Assembly: GCA_024291935.2 (NCBI GenBank)
Contig: JAGTYA010000024.1
Coordinates: 1,426,001 to 1,490,000, forward strand
Reading direction: 5' to 3'
Length of the DNA: 64,000 nt
Source: Okapia johnstoni
Taxonomy: Eukaryota; Chordata; Mammalia; Artiodactyla; Giraffidae
Both the position numbers and the translations under genes were made by a program. Under the pieces are notes generated by a model, which searched no databases, was not told the origin of the DNA, and saw only the letters and a program-made list of their open reading frames with translations. Positions 1 to 11,980 of the stretch are shown in pieces. Every line of letters begins with the position of its first letter. The first letter of the stretch is position 1.

Positions 1-210
1 CTTTTTAAGGCTGAGGGGAGACAAAGACCAAGTCACAATGAAGTTACTAGTGGGCCAAGTACAGATAAGTGACAACTCAGAGAAATAAAGAGCATAGAAC
101 AAGCATTCAACAAAATTTAGTTCTTGGGCCCAATTAGTATCCCCTTTTTATGTGGGGATTCCACAGCACTTCTGTGCTATGAGTGGACTTTCTGCAGATT
201 CCTAAGCCCA

Positions 211-410
211 GGGTTTCTCTAGTGGTTCAGTGGTAAAGAATCCACCTACTAATGCAGGAGACGCAGGTCCCTGGATCAGGAAGACCCCCTGGAGAAGGAA
301 ATGGCAACCCACTCCAGTATTCTTACCTGGGAAATCCTATGGCTAGAGGACCCTGGAGGGCTACAGTCCATGGGTCACAAAGAGTCAAACATGGCTGAGT
401 AACTAAACAT
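211..410 (+). mobile_element. BOV-tA SINE
   Basis: Full-length: tRNA-like head (TGGTTCAGTGGTAAAGAATCC), middle CCACTCCAGTATTCTT, end near AACATGGCTGAGTAAC. Confidence 0.85.
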
Positions 411-1186
411 CACTACTTAAACCGAGTTTGGAGTTGAAGATGCATTGACCTGAAACTAAACTTCAGGCTTCCCTCCAGACTCCTTCCTGTCGGGTGTCCA
501 AATCTTTGTGGATGTGCTGCCACCTGCTGGAAGAGTGATGAAAGTGGTGACAACCATTTGCTGTAGGGAGCTGCTTTTCTAAAATGGCTGCAAAACCCTC
601 ACCAAGAAACCAGACAGGCACTGAGGCAGCCTAGGATTAAGAGGTTTGTTGGACTCCCTAAATGCAAGTGCTACAGGGTAACCACCCTTCATCTTCCTTC
701 CAGTGGAAATCACCATAATATCCCTGGCTGGAATAACTGGTAGTATATAGGGCTTGACAATCTCCTTCACTTGAGGGGAAGGAAGAAGTTAGGATTAAAG
801 AACTGTTTTTCTGCTCATCCTGCCCCACAGCAGGTTATAGAGACACTGAGATCAAAGCCTGGCACACCATGGGTACAGTATAAGCAGCATTAGCTGCTAG
901 TGGGTTAGCAAGGAAGCAAATGCGAATTCATGTTTCTAGATGGCCAAGTTGTTTATTACACCTTCAGGTTTAAACTCAGAAACTTGTCTAAAGTTGAGCT
1001 AAGCAGTCAGGGGTGGTCCCCACGAGACAGCTGCTGGATAATGGAGAAGGCCATGGAGACCCCGAGACCAATCATACAGGCCCTTCCTAACTCCAGTTTG
1101 TGACAGACTGAGCTGCCATTGATGCAAATTTCCACACGTCCAGTCAAAATTCTACACATTTGCTTGAAGAGATAACAGACTTAACA

Positions 1187-1388
1187 TGGCTTTCCAGGTG
1201 GCTCAGTGGTAAAGAATTCACCCACCAATGCTGAAGACACAGAAGATGGGAGGTTTGATCTCTGCATTTCCCATGGAGTAGGAAATGGCAACCCACTCCA
1301 GCATTCTTGCCTGGATAATCCCACAAAGGAGCCTGGTGGGCTACAGTCCATGCAGTAGCAGAGTCTGACATGACTGAAGTGACAGCCG
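1187..1388 (+). mobile_element. BOV-tA SINE
   Basis: GGTGGCTCAGTGGTAAAGAATTC head through GACATGACTGAAGTGACAG end. Confidence 0.85.
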
Positions 1389-1584
1389 GCACGCACTAGC
1401 ACAAGCGACTCCAACTAATTAGATCTTTTAAATCTAGAAAATATAGGCCAAAGGGCTCATTTTAGTTTTTAGGTTTGGTTAATCAGATGATGTCCCTATG
1501 CTGGCTTTTCTTTCTAGCAGAACCAAATTTTCAATTTCCTGCTTCAAAGCAGTTATTTATCCTGCTCTGTCGTACAAGACTTGG

Positions 1585-1785
1585 TAGGTAGTGAGGTGGC
1601 ACTAGTAAAGAATTCACCTGCCAATGGAGACGTGAGATTAGGGTTCAATCCCTGGGTCAGGAAAATTCCCTGGAGTAGGAAATGGCAACTCACTCTAGTA
1701 TCCTTTCTTGGAATACTAGAACCACCTGGTAGGCTACTGTTCATGGGGTCACAAAGAGTGTAACACAACTGAGTGACTGAGACAT
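1585..1785 (+). mobile_element. BOV-tA SINE
   Basis: More diverged copy; the head has lost several tRNA-box bases and the end reads CACAACTGAGTGACTGAG. Confidence 0.75.
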
Positions 1786-1799
1786 GGTGTATCATACAC

Positions 1800-2600
1800 T
1801 CAAGGTTTGGACACCCTCACTCCACCAGCAAGTCATAGCCAGAAAACGGCACCAAGTGAAAAGGTTTTTTCCCATGGGGTGGGGATAGGTTGGGGATGAC
1901 TCCAGTGACATTAATTATGCCACCGTTGATCTGACAGGAAGCAGAGCTCAGCTGGTAATTCTGTGATGGCAATGGATCACCTATTATGCAGCCCGGTTCC
2001 TAACAGTGTTGATGACCCCTGGTTTCTACCTTTCAGCCGGCCTTCTTTCTATTCTACTAGTACCTTTCATTCTCTGTATCACCTAGGGCACTATTTTTCA
2101 ACTAAAATGTTAATCCCTTGACCTAGGTCTCTCATGTGACCTTTTATTTGGAAGTGGGGTGGGCAGGGAATGCTTGCACAATGTCTGAATTAACCCAGTG
2201 CAAAACCGAAGGCCTTTCTTGTCAGTTTAACCCAAAGTTGTTGGAAGCCTCCATTTTGGCCCACTCACCCAACAACTCTCATCAGGCATTGCTCTTGTAT
2301 GCTTATCTAAGAGGCTCGACCAAAGCGTTTCTAGCCCTCTTTCCAAAGCACTTTTTCAGGACACCTGACCCTCAGGACTGTTTCTAAGTGGGATAAGATC
2401 ATAGCAGACTTGCATATGAAGACACACAAGGCTGCAGTTGGTTACTTCAGTAGCCATTTCATCAAAACTTATGGCTGGGACACCCAAAACCAAAGCAGGA
2501 ACATTTTCATTAGGGGTGGAGTAGATGTGGAGTGGTAGAACTGGCTCCACCATGCTCCACTCTCAGTGATATCCCAGGATAAACACTCTAAGACAGGAAG
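1800..2600. other. Sequence downstream of NCL, no gene seen
   Basis: Single-copy-looking DNA between the SINE cluster and the NCL poly(A) site. Small open frames (65-83 codons) lack recognisable domains. Confidence 0.5.
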
Positions 2601-2611
2601 TACAAGGCTGG

Positions 2612-3013
2612 CACCAGAGTTCTAGGACTTTTAATTTGTCCCAAAATTGCTGAAGCAAAAATCATGATAAAACATTCTGCTTTCCTTTACAACCCCCATT
2701 GCAAAAAAAAAAAAAAAAACCTCCGTAGGAAAAAAATGGTTTTATACATGGGAAGAAACAATATAAATTCAAAACTTACAGATAAGGGTTAGCTCTATCA
2801 CTCATCTCTTTAAAAAGTTTATACGAATATCCAGTCAACACCAACAGGGTTATCTCCCTTGAAATGTTATCTATACGGATTTCCAAGTAGACCACAGGGC
2901 TGTATACTGTCTTGGAATGTCCTCAGAAGGCTCTGTCATTGATCAGGTAACAGAGTAAAAACCCCAGAGTCCTTTCTTTCAAATGGAAGAGGGAGAGACA
3001 GGGATAGAAGAAA
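2612..3013 (-). other. NCL: NCL 3' UTR with ATTAAA poly(A) signal
   Basis: The sequence after the TAG stop, read on the minus strand, includes a run of T and ends near an ATTAAA hexamer (plus-strand TTTAAT at 2630-2635). Cleavage is placed about 15-20 nt beyond it. The resulting length of about 400 nt fits a nucleolin mRNA of about 2.7 kb. No AATAAA was seen closer to the stop. The exact cleavage site is inferred. Confidence 0.55.
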
Positions 3014-6000
3014 CTATTCAAACTTCGTCTTCTTTCCTTGTGGCTTGTGGTCTCCTCCTCCTCTGCCTCCTCGGAAGCCTCCTCGTCCTGCAGAAAAGCA
3101 AGGCATCATTAATATAGGGTGCAAAACTGCCAGTCATCCCTCCCCAGCACGGTGAGTGAGGACTTGAGGACTAATGCGGAAACATGGATCTGCAGGCTTG
3201 GAAGTGCACGGCCATGTAAACAGCATCCAGTGAACACACCAGGGTGGCCCTCCACGCTTCTTACCTCCAAAGCCTCCCCGGCCTCTGCCACCAAATCCAC
3301 CTCGGCCACCTCTGCCACCACCTCGACCTCCAAAGCCACCTCTGCCTCCTCCTCGGCCACCAAAGCCACCTTCACCCTTAGGTTTGGCCCAGTCCAAAGT
3401 GACTTTGTTTCCATCGATTTCACCATCTTCCATGGCCTCCTTGGCAGCTTTGGCATCTTCCTCGCTGTTGAAGTCTACAAAACCAAACCTAGAACACCAA
3501 ATGAAATTGCCTGTTATAAAGCACACACAGGGAACAAATGCCAAGTTTAATCTCACATGTTCCCTAGCGATCCCATAAGCCATAACTGGGAAAGACTCAG
3601 GTGAGAGCACTTCTCTACAGAAAGCTGAAACAGAATGTCTCACAAAACAGCTGAATAGGCCTCTGTGAAGACAGAAGGCAACAATGCTAGCTCCGTGAAT
3701 TGTCTCTTCTTCTCGTGCGAATCCTCAACTGTCACTGACTGACAGAAAGGAGCTCAGTGAGAAGACTCCAGGTGGAACACTGCACATTTCCTGCCTCTTA
3801 CCCTTTGGAGGATCCAGTCTCCCGGTCAGTGACTATCCTTGCTCGAATAGAGCCATCAAACGACTCCTTTAACGTCTCTTCTGTGGTATCCTCAGAGAGA
3901 CCTTTGACAAACAGAGTTTTGGATGGCTCTGGGAAATAAAAATAAAAACTGTATCAGTCACAATCCATGACAACACTGGATTTACACGTTACAGTCTAAC
4001 AACCGACTACTGGCTAAGAATGCTTGCCTTAGCAAATGCTAGCCTTTCACTTGGAGTGTCTATATTAGAAAAAGCAGGTTAAAGCAACTTGGGTCAACTA
4101 ATGCTTAATTCAGCAAAGGGCTTGGACCAAATTCCACGTGATGTTTACACTGATCCCCAGAGCAATTAAGAATCTTTTTATGGAAAACAGGAGAAGCAGC
4201 AACCCAATTAAGTGACAGTAGTCTACACAAGACAGTAAACCACAGGCCCATTTGCTGCTCAGTGTTGACTTAGCTGGATCAGAACTTGACTATCTAGAGG
4301 AATTTTCTTGAGATTTCATCAGTTACTTCTCAGATAATCAGTCATCATATCCAGCATCATTTACTCAGCAGCAACAGAAAGCAGCAAATGTTCTTCTGTA
4401 GATCTCAGGACCCAACCATAAGGATGTTATGGTTAACAAAGTGACTTACGGCTTCTTGCATTAGGTGATCCCCTGGGTCCTTGCAACTCCAGTCTGATGG
4501 CTCTGCCCTCAATTTCCCTTTTATTACATGAATTTAAAGCTTCTTTAGCATCTTCAAATGAAGCAAATTCTATAAATGCATACCTGAGGATTAAGTCAAT
4601 ACTTAGAGTAAGTTACCAAGCATATGACTCCTTTGCTGCCACCAAGCCTTTTTCCTCAAACAAACCCTTAAACAATGCAGCTTCTGCTAATGTCAGAACA
4701 TGATTTCACCTCCACAAGATAACCCTTAAAAAGCCTGTAACTGGCGACATAAAGATACATTACCCTTTAGATTTGCCATTTTGGTTCTGGGGCACCTTGA
4801 TATGAGTTGCCTTCTCAAATACTTCCTGAAGAGTTTCTTCCGTTGCACTATAGGAGAGGTTACTTAAAACCAGGGTTTTTGATTCACCTATAAATAAAGA
4901 TATGTCAAGTTAAGACTCTGAAGCAGTACGTCCCAACTTAAGTCACAGCGGTTCTGCGTTCTTCAAGAACTTCTGTGCTTCAGAGAGGTAACACACCAAC
5001 GTTAATACAGGTGGAATCCTACTTGATGACTCAACATCAAATACCTGTTAAGTACTTACATGCTGCTTCCTTCCATTCCTATTGTGCAGATGTGCAAGCT
5101 GACTATAGCCCTGTGTCTTCCTAGAATAATATTCTAATTTAAATGCACACAATCTAAGTTCTTTACAATATAAAACATACAAAGGAAGCTAGATTTATCT
5201 ATGTTCTAACACAAATATTTCATATAGCTCTCATTTAAGACAATTACAAATAGAGATATAACATGCTAATCCACATCCAGTTTATCAACTATATAAAGCA
5301 CAAAGATGCAAAGGATTTCTCTTCCCTCCAAAACTTCAGAACCCAAAAGGAAACCTAAATTCTTACCACTCCAAGTGCTATTCTTTCCACCTCTATGGTC
5401 TTGACTTTGACCTTTCTCTCCAGTGTAGTACAGAGAAATGGATCGCCCATCTATCTCTGTTCCCTGCTTTTCTTCCAAGGTTTTTTCTGCATCAGCTTCT
5501 GTCTTAAATTCAATATAAGCAATCCTACAATAGGGGAAAAAAAAAAGTAAAGCACTCACTAGGATTTAAAAACCGTCTTCTTAACCTCAGCAATATGACT
5601 TTATTTCAGACGAATAAAACAAAAATGCCGTTTTATACTAATTGAAATGTTCAAGGTTTCTGCTATTTTCCACTTTTCAACTATAACTTGCCTCCCACTA
5701 CAGACAGCTTACCCAATACCTCCAGAAAAAATTTTCACGTTAAACCCACCTCACTACAAATAATTACAATTACTTTCAAAACATTTACTGTAAGCTAGGC
5801 CTTAGGTAGTACTTTATGTTAAGTTTGTAAGAAAATTACTCTGAATTAGGTACATTATCCCCACTGTACAGATAGGAAACTGAGGTTATAGAATAATTTG
5901 CCCAAAATCACAAACATAAGAAAACTAAATCAACATTTCTTCTATAAATTAAAGTGCATTAATTTTAATGAAACATTTCAGTAGACACAAAACATACCCT

Positions 6001-8040
6001 TTACTCTTTCCATCCTTGCTGACTAATCTGATCTCCACAGCATCTTCAAACACTTCTTTTAATTCATCCTGAGTAACTTTGTAAGGCAGATTTTTAGCCA
6101 AAAGTGTTCTTGCATCTCGATCTAGATAAAAAAAAAAAACAAAACATAAAAATGAACCGAATGGCTTAAAAGACCCTTCTTAAAAGATCAAAGATTGACC
6201 AATGTACAAGTTCTTGCTAAACTTTTTATGGACTTCTCTGGCAGTCCAGTGGTGAAGACTGAGCTCCTAATGCAGGGGCACAGCTTTGATCCTTGGTTGG
6301 GGAACTAAGACCCTGCTTGCAACAGGGCACACCAAAAAAAGAAGAAGATTAAAAAAAAGAAATAATTTTTAGATTTCATAATGTAAAAGGCACTCTATTA
6401 TGTATTATGGAGCTATAGCAATGGCAAAACAAACTGCTTTCACAGCTGACAGCTAACTATGTGCTAAACACTTTAAAAACAAAAAGGTGATGAACACACA
6501 CTTGAAAGGTGACAAGTGTATAGAAAAAGGTAAAAGATGCAAAAGGAGTAGTTAAGAGATCTGCTCTAGGTCCAGTCAGGAAAAGATTATTAATTTAGAT
6601 ATACCAAACCAATTCTTTTTTGAGTAAGTCTAACAAGCAGTGCCAAGCACTGATGTAAACATTTAACATTCTAATTCATTTAATCCTGAACATATGAGGA
6701 AGCCAAAAGAAAAAGGTTAAACTACTTACCCTGGCTTGTCTACATTAGATAAGATACATCTCTATGAACAAGTATCAGTATCAGCCTTACCTAAAGCTTT
6801 ACAAACCTTTCTTACTGTCTTTTCCCTTTGGTTTTTCTAGTTTAATTTCATTGCCAAAGACTTTTAAACCAGTGAGTTCCAAGGCTTTTTCCAGGTCTTC
6901 GGCAGATTCAAAATCCACATAGCCAAACTTCCTTTAAAGTGAAGGGACAAAAATTTTAAAAATTACAGGTCAGGGGATGGTGGGACAAACCCCACAAGAG
7001 TCACAAGTAACAAGTACTCTGGGCAAGCAGTAACACTAACATGATAGTGCAAAGATTAAGAAACACCTACACTATTAACAAAATTAAGTTAAGCTCTTTA
7101 AGATGGGGCTACAGAACAGGGTCTATAAGTATCAAGACCTAATGATGCAAGTTCACCTCTGAGATCTTCATTAGCTACACTGCTGCTTAACAACTAATAG
7201 CCCATGATAAAAGAACCTGTTTAAGCACTAAGAGAATCCTGTCTGTTTAAAAGCATTCACTATTATGGCTTTTCAGGTCTAAGATATATTTAGTTTGTGT
7301 TATATCAAAAGTTAAGGGGGATTATGGAAGTTTCAATTTGGGGGTTTCACAATTTGATAATCAAATTATTTAATTCAATAATGTCTAATCTTTGAAGACT
7401 TTTAGATATTCATGTTTAAGAGTAATTAGCTAAGGTCCTAAAAGGGAAAGGAAAAAGCAACAACAGACCCACAAATAATGTGTGATGCTATGACACAGCA
7501 CCCCCATACTTACCTAGACACACCAATTCTGACATCGACAACAGCAAGATCATTTTTAGCAAAAAGGTCACTGATACCCGTTTTCAATTCAGGAGCAGAT
7601 TTATTGAAGTTCAGGTTTCCAACAAAGAGATTGAAAGACGTAGTTGGTTCTGTGCCTGTACAAAAATTTTCTCAAATTAGTCAATTTTCCAGTATACTTG
7701 AATATTAAAAAAATTACTTCTGTACACAGCACATCAGCACATTGCAACATAACATCACGTTTCAGTATTAAGTCCCTTTATTGTTCATCATTTGTGCTAT
7801 ACAGTGTCATTTCCCAATCCCCCAATTTTCTAAGTTACCTTCCACTTTTTGTTTCTTGGCTTCAGGAGCTGCCTTTTGTTTGGCCATTTCCTTCTTTCGT
7901 TTTCCAGGTGCTTCTTTGACAGGCTCTGGACAAGAGTTCAAACAATCTATGTTATCCACAAGTGTCATCCACACATACTCAAGTAACTCCTTTTAAACAA
8001 AACTCATGTCAATGTACTTGAGAATCCAACTTCATTACCT

Positions 8041-8073
<33 letters not shown>

Positions 8074-11000
8074 TCTTCCTCCTCATCCTCCTCCTCCTCT
8101 TCATCGTCGTCATCCTCCTCCTCTTCATCATCGTCATCCTCTTCATCTTCATCTTCAGCAGCGCTCTTGGCCTTCACAGGAACAGCTTTTACTGGAGCTT
8201 TCTTTCCTTTGGCTGGTAAAATCTCCATAGGTTCTTCTTCAGAGTCTGAAAGAGAAGCCACCTAGTCAAAAACTGAGTTCTATCCCAGTTCTATGAAGAC
8301 CTAAAGGAAAATAAATGTAACCTTGTTCATGCCACTGTGCTTAGAGCTATGGTTAAGAAAAATACAGAATGAGCTGTTCAAAGCATTTTACTCAGGAGCA
8401 GCTATAGTCTGTGGGGTTGCAAAGCACTGAAAGGACTGAGCAATACAAGCAGGCAATCTTTCATGGGTACCAATCTAGTGCATCACAATCAACCCAGAGA
8501 ATTCCTGGGATGATTCTTGTCTAACCCCCCAGGTTTTCAGGAGTATGCAGTTTTACCACCCACATCTCATCCCTAATGTACCTTGCAAACAGGAGTCCAG
8601 GAACTACCAACACAATGCCTTACCATCTTCGTCCTCCTCATCCTCCTCATCCTCCTCCTCCTCATCATCATCTTCGTCATCTTCATCCTCATCATCCTCA
8701 TCATCTGTGGCAGGAGCAGCACCAAAAGCAGCAGCTGCCTTCCTCACTGCTGGCTCATCCTCCTCTTCATCATCGTCGTCTTCCTCTTCACTGTCATCTT
8801 CATCTTCTTCATCACTGTCTTCCTTCTTGGCATTCTTGCCGTTCTTTGCTCCCTTGCCAGGGGCGGCTGCTCCCTTCTTACCAGAGGTTGCTACCAATGC
8901 TTTGCCTGGGGTGGCTCCCTTTTTGCCAGGTGTTACCACTGCTTTGGCAGGTGTAACTGTCTTCTTGGCTGGCGTAGCTGCTGCCTTTTTGCCAGGGGTG
9001 ACAGCTGCTTTCTTTGCCGGTGTGGCAACTGCAACCTTTTTTGTTGGAGAAACCATCATCTTCTTTGCTGGAGTTGTGGTAGCCTTCTTGCCTTTTTTCT
9101 GAGGGATAACAACCTTTAAGAATAAACAAAAAACAACATAAGCTTGTTTTCAAACTCAAAGAGAGTGGTCCCATAAATGAATGCTCAATTCTAGTACTGC
9201 CTCAGTTCAACACCACACACACCAGGTGTGAGCAAGTTAAAAGGCAGGGTCAAATTAACAGTCTGTACACTTGAAGTCACAGTCCTAATCTTGCAGGGAA
9301 CTCTAACACAGACCCTGAAAATAGACTAGATGCCACTGCATGGGCTTAGACAAAGTTTTAAAACTCAATTTTAAGCCTCAATAGTTTTGCCATCTGAAAA
9401 TAACTGTTTGTTCAGTCGCTAAGTCACGTCTGACTCTGTGACCCCATGGACCGCAGCCAGGCATCCCTGTCCTCACCATCTCCTGGAGTTTGCTCAAATC
9501 CATGTCCATTGGGTCAGTGATGTTACCTAACCATCTCATCATCTTCTGCCCTCTTCTCCCTTTGCCGTCAACCTTTCCCAGCATCAGGGTCTTTTCCAAT
9601 GAGTTGCCTTTTTATACAGTGCTTTAAGGATTATGACTTGATATATATAATCAAAACCCTTAACACATAGAGAAGACAACTTGTTTAGTGTTATTAAGTC
9701 ATTTGGGGCTCTCACAGTGGGTGGAGATAGGAAGTTCACTAATGCTCATTCTTAGGACCAAAGAGAAAATGAACATCAAAATGTCAAGCGGGATATTCAA
9801 CAGTGGCAAAATTAGTAAAGAGCACATTAGCTTGACAAAAACCATCACTTGTCTATATTTAAAGTTACACTCAAAACTTTTTGTTAACTATTGGTTTTAT
9901 CACATAATGTGTGCCAAAATAAAACCTTCATTAAATTCTAAATAAGAAATATGAGCAAATAAAGCAATTAGTCGTCTTTACAATGAGCCAACAGTAGCTG
10001 GGAGTTCTAAATAAGTGCTAATAGAATGAAAGGTGGCAACTCTCAACCCACACCCCTGTAACAGTGATTAGTATTATCAAACTCATATAGGGTAACAGAG
10101 ACCAACTGATCCTACATGGAAGCAGGAAGAATCTGATAAGCCTAACCTCAGACCTGAATATAATGCTCAGAGCTGCCATTCGCAGGACAGTTAACTGTCC
10201 ACCCTGTTTATCTGGTATGTGGAACTAACACGTTGAAAGTGGAAAACTAGTGATTTACTACAATATATCACACCAAGCCCTGCAGAAGGTGTGCACGCAT
10301 GTGCGCGCACACACACCTACAGATCTTTCCTCTGAAGTTCATTCAAATATTCTTCTGCTATCTTGACAGGTCAATACAACTTTGTGAAATGCTCAACCAT
10401 TACAACAGGTCCTCTGTGAATTAACAGAATCCTGGTTTTTCTGCCAATATTTTCAGACATCCAATACCACCTGCTTTAAGTATCCACTTTGTAGTTTAAG
10501 GCAATTTAACATTGAACTATATACAATTACCTCTTCTCCACTGCTCTCATCATCTTCATCTTCTGACATTTCCTCATCTTCACTATCTTCTTCTACCTCC
10601 TTTGGGGGAGGAGCCATTTTCTTGGAGTCACCTTGATTTTTACCGGCCTAAAACAGACATGACACATTACACCCACCCTTCCTCATTTCAAGCCATTCTT
10701 CATAGCTAAACGGCAGTCATTTCCCTTAGAACTCACTCTTCATACTGTTAAGTACAATTTACATAAAAACTATCCTTCATACCAATGTTAACATAGGGTT
10801 TCCCAGGTGGCGCTAGTGGTAAAGAACCCGCCTGCCAATGCAGAAGACATAAGAGACGGAGGTTCAAACCCTGGATTGGGAAGATACCCTGGAGAGCATG
10901 GCAACCCATTCCAGTATTCTTGCCTAGAGAATCCCATGGACAGGGAAGCCTGGCGGGATACAGTCCATGGGGTCGCAAAGAGATGAATACGACCGAAGCG

Positions 11001-11980
11001 ACTTAGCACTCAATTTCCTACGTATCTTCTCTCAAGTTCTTTAAAAAAAAAAAAAAAAAAAAAAAACAACCTTTGCTTTGGATAAAAAGGCTACTCTCTT
11101 CTTGCTACGTTCTTTAAGCACACCCGTTTTAAAAATTACATCTCCAGCCAGAATCGAACCTTGCTTCACCGCACCGTTTCTCAATGCGGACTACAATTGG
11201 ACCACTGTAACTGCCAACAATTCAAGGCCCTTCACGTGAGGAAAACCACCTTGAAAAAGTCTTTGAGGTATATTGTGGCACCAAATTCCACCACCCTTGT
11301 CTGAATTTAAATTAAGGCAGCTTAAAAAAAAAAAAACAAAAAACCCGACACATCTTAACCCGTAGTCTTCTATTAAGACTTCCTTTCCCAGGTTACCAAC
11401 CCCGCCCCTTCCAGCCCTGGAAGGGCCACGTGGGATAAGTCGCAGGCCACCACGTGCGCGCAGCCCGGCGCAGAAAGCATGCGGCTAGGCCTCCTTCCGG
11501 AGTCCCCCTTCCGTCCGCCCACCCGGCTGAACCCGAGACTCAGTGCACCGCCGCCCTCCGCCCCAAGGCCAGGTCCCTCCGCAGGCCGCCGGCCCCAGAC
11601 GGCGCGGCCCACGTGGCGGGCCCGCGCCGCGGCACGTGCGTCAGGAGGCGGGGCCCCGCTCAGGCCCGTCGCAGGAGTTTCGCCCCATCAGTCCGAGGCT
11701 CTGCGCCCCCTCCCCGCTCTCAGCCCCGAAGTCCTTCCCCGCCGCATTCACTACCCGCGCGGCACCTGCTGAAGCTCTTCACTTCGCTATCAAGCAGCTA
11801 AAAGACGCGAGACCTCCCAGCTAATCGCGCGAGACTTCCCACAGCATGGCGCCCTCGAACGCGCCCGGGACGGCGCGCAGGCCCTCCTCCTGGCGGCGCA
11901 GCGCGCGCGCTCCTAGGAAAACAGGCCTTGACGTCCGTGCTCGCGCGGGCAAGGCCTCTTACCTTTGCGAGCTTTACCAT
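3014..11980 (-). CDS. NCL: Nucleolin, 14 coding exons
   Basis: Nucleolar RNA-binding protein and histone chaperone for rRNA transcription, pre-rRNA processing and ribosome assembly. Coding exons, in transcript order: 11963-11980, 10531-10647, 8624-9113, 8039-8245, 7839-7925, 7514-7655, 6807-6931, 5998-6121, 5367-5524, 4764-4887, 4450-4583, 3802-3928, 3265-3488, 3014-3087. Every junction is GT-AG and the phases agree, giving 2151 nt (716 aa plus TAG); human nucleolin is 710 aa. The start MVKLAK is six codons before the first donor and has a good Kozak context (CATCATGG). Order of parts: basic TPGKK-type repeats alternating with acidic tracts (about residues 20-280, including a long Glu run at the end of exon 4), a bipartite basic NLS region (exon 5), four RRMs (about 314-390, 400-473, 493-567, 579-654; each split over two exons), and a Gly/Arg-rich RGG tail (about 655-706) ending in KKTKFE. 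No frameshift or internal stop was found, so it looks functional. Confidence 0.97.
3555..3691 (-). ncRNA. SNORA75: Probable H/ACA snoRNA SNORA75 (U23)
   Basis: In mammals the NCL intron before exon 13 (here 3489-3801) hosts the H/ACA snoRNA U23. On the minus strand a stem-loop (TTCCC pairing with GGGAA) is followed directly by ACA and three final bases, ACATGT at 3555-3560. A GCC...GGC hairpin with a TCTGT/ACAGA stem lies in the 5' half, and AGAGAA between the halves fits an H box (ANANNA). The 5' end is set from the known length of about 137 nt and is uncertain. The expected target is 18S rRNA pseudouridylation. Confidence 0.5.
4276..4352 (-). ncRNA. SNORD20: C/D box snoRNA SNORD20 (U20)
   Basis: 77 nt in the NCL intron between exons 11 and 12, the known home of U20. 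The ends pair (GGAT with ATCC). Just inside are a C box ATGATGA and a D box CTGA. Internally there is CTGA (D') followed by TGATGA (C'). This complete box set with a terminal stem is diagnostic of a C/D RNA, released from the debranched intron to guide 2'-O-methylation of 18S rRNA. Confidence 0.88.
5800..5925 (-). mobile_element. MIR SINE in an NCL intron
   Basis: CCCCACTGTACAGATAGGAAACTGAGG followed by TTTGCCCAAAATCACA is the inverted MIR core. It lies between exons 8 and 9. Confidence 0.6.
6230..6358 (+). mobile_element. CHR-type SINE in an NCL intron
   Basis: TGGACTTCTCTGGCAGTCCAGTGG head and ACACCAAAAAAAG tail, antisense to NCL. Confidence 0.8.
7729..7797 (-). ncRNA. SNORD82: C/D box snoRNA SNORD82 (Z25/U82)
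   Basis: 69 nt in the NCL intron between exons 5 and 6. The terminal stem is GCAC/GTGC, with C box ATGATGA, internal ACTGA (D') and TGATGTT (C'), and D box CTGA next to the closing stem. Position and boxes match SNORD82, which is known from this intron in other mammals. It lies about 70 nt upstream of the exon 6 acceptor, the usual spacing for intron-processed C/D RNAs. Confidence 0.88.
8039..8110 (-). repeat. NCL: GAG/GAA trinucleotide tract in NCL exon 4
   Basis: Nearly uninterrupted Glu codons at the end of the last acidic stretch, with a few Asp. Mixed GAG and GAA make it less slippery than a pure repeat, but length variation is likely. Confidence 0.75.
9408..9605 (-). mobile_element. 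BovB LINE 3' fragment in NCL intron 2
   Basis: Inverted BovB 3' end with landmarks TTCAGTCGCTAAGTC, TGTCCATTGGGTCAGTGATG and CAGCATCAGGGTCTTTTCC. Confidence 0.8.
10797..11012 (+). mobile_element. BOV-tA SINE in NCL intron 1
   Basis: Complete copy, from TTTCCCAGGTGGCGCTAG to GACCGAAGCGACTTAGCAC. It is followed about 30 nt later by an A-run (11042-11066). Confidence 0.88.
11144..11215 (-). pseudogene. tRNA-like relic in NCL intron 1
   Basis: On the minus strand there is an A-box-like stretch ending ACAGTGG, an arm CCGCA...TGCGG in the anticodon position with an 11-nt loop (normally 7), and a good B-box GGTTCGATTC. The T stem and acceptor stem do not pair well, so a working tRNA is unlikely. 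It is not followed by the body of a BOV-tA or CHR SINE. It could be a tRNA pseudogene or an old tRNA-headed SINE. Confidence 0.4.

Noticed and set aside
3134..3643. 169-codon minus-strand frame around NCL exon 13
   Set aside because: Reads through both introns around the exon. The true exon is 3265-3488, with GT-AG borders.
8545..9102. 185-codon plus-strand frame with a long Ser run, and overlapping frames in the other two phases
   Set aside because: Antisense of NCL exon 3. GAA/GAT/GAC codons on the minus strand read as Ser, His and Ile on the plus strand.
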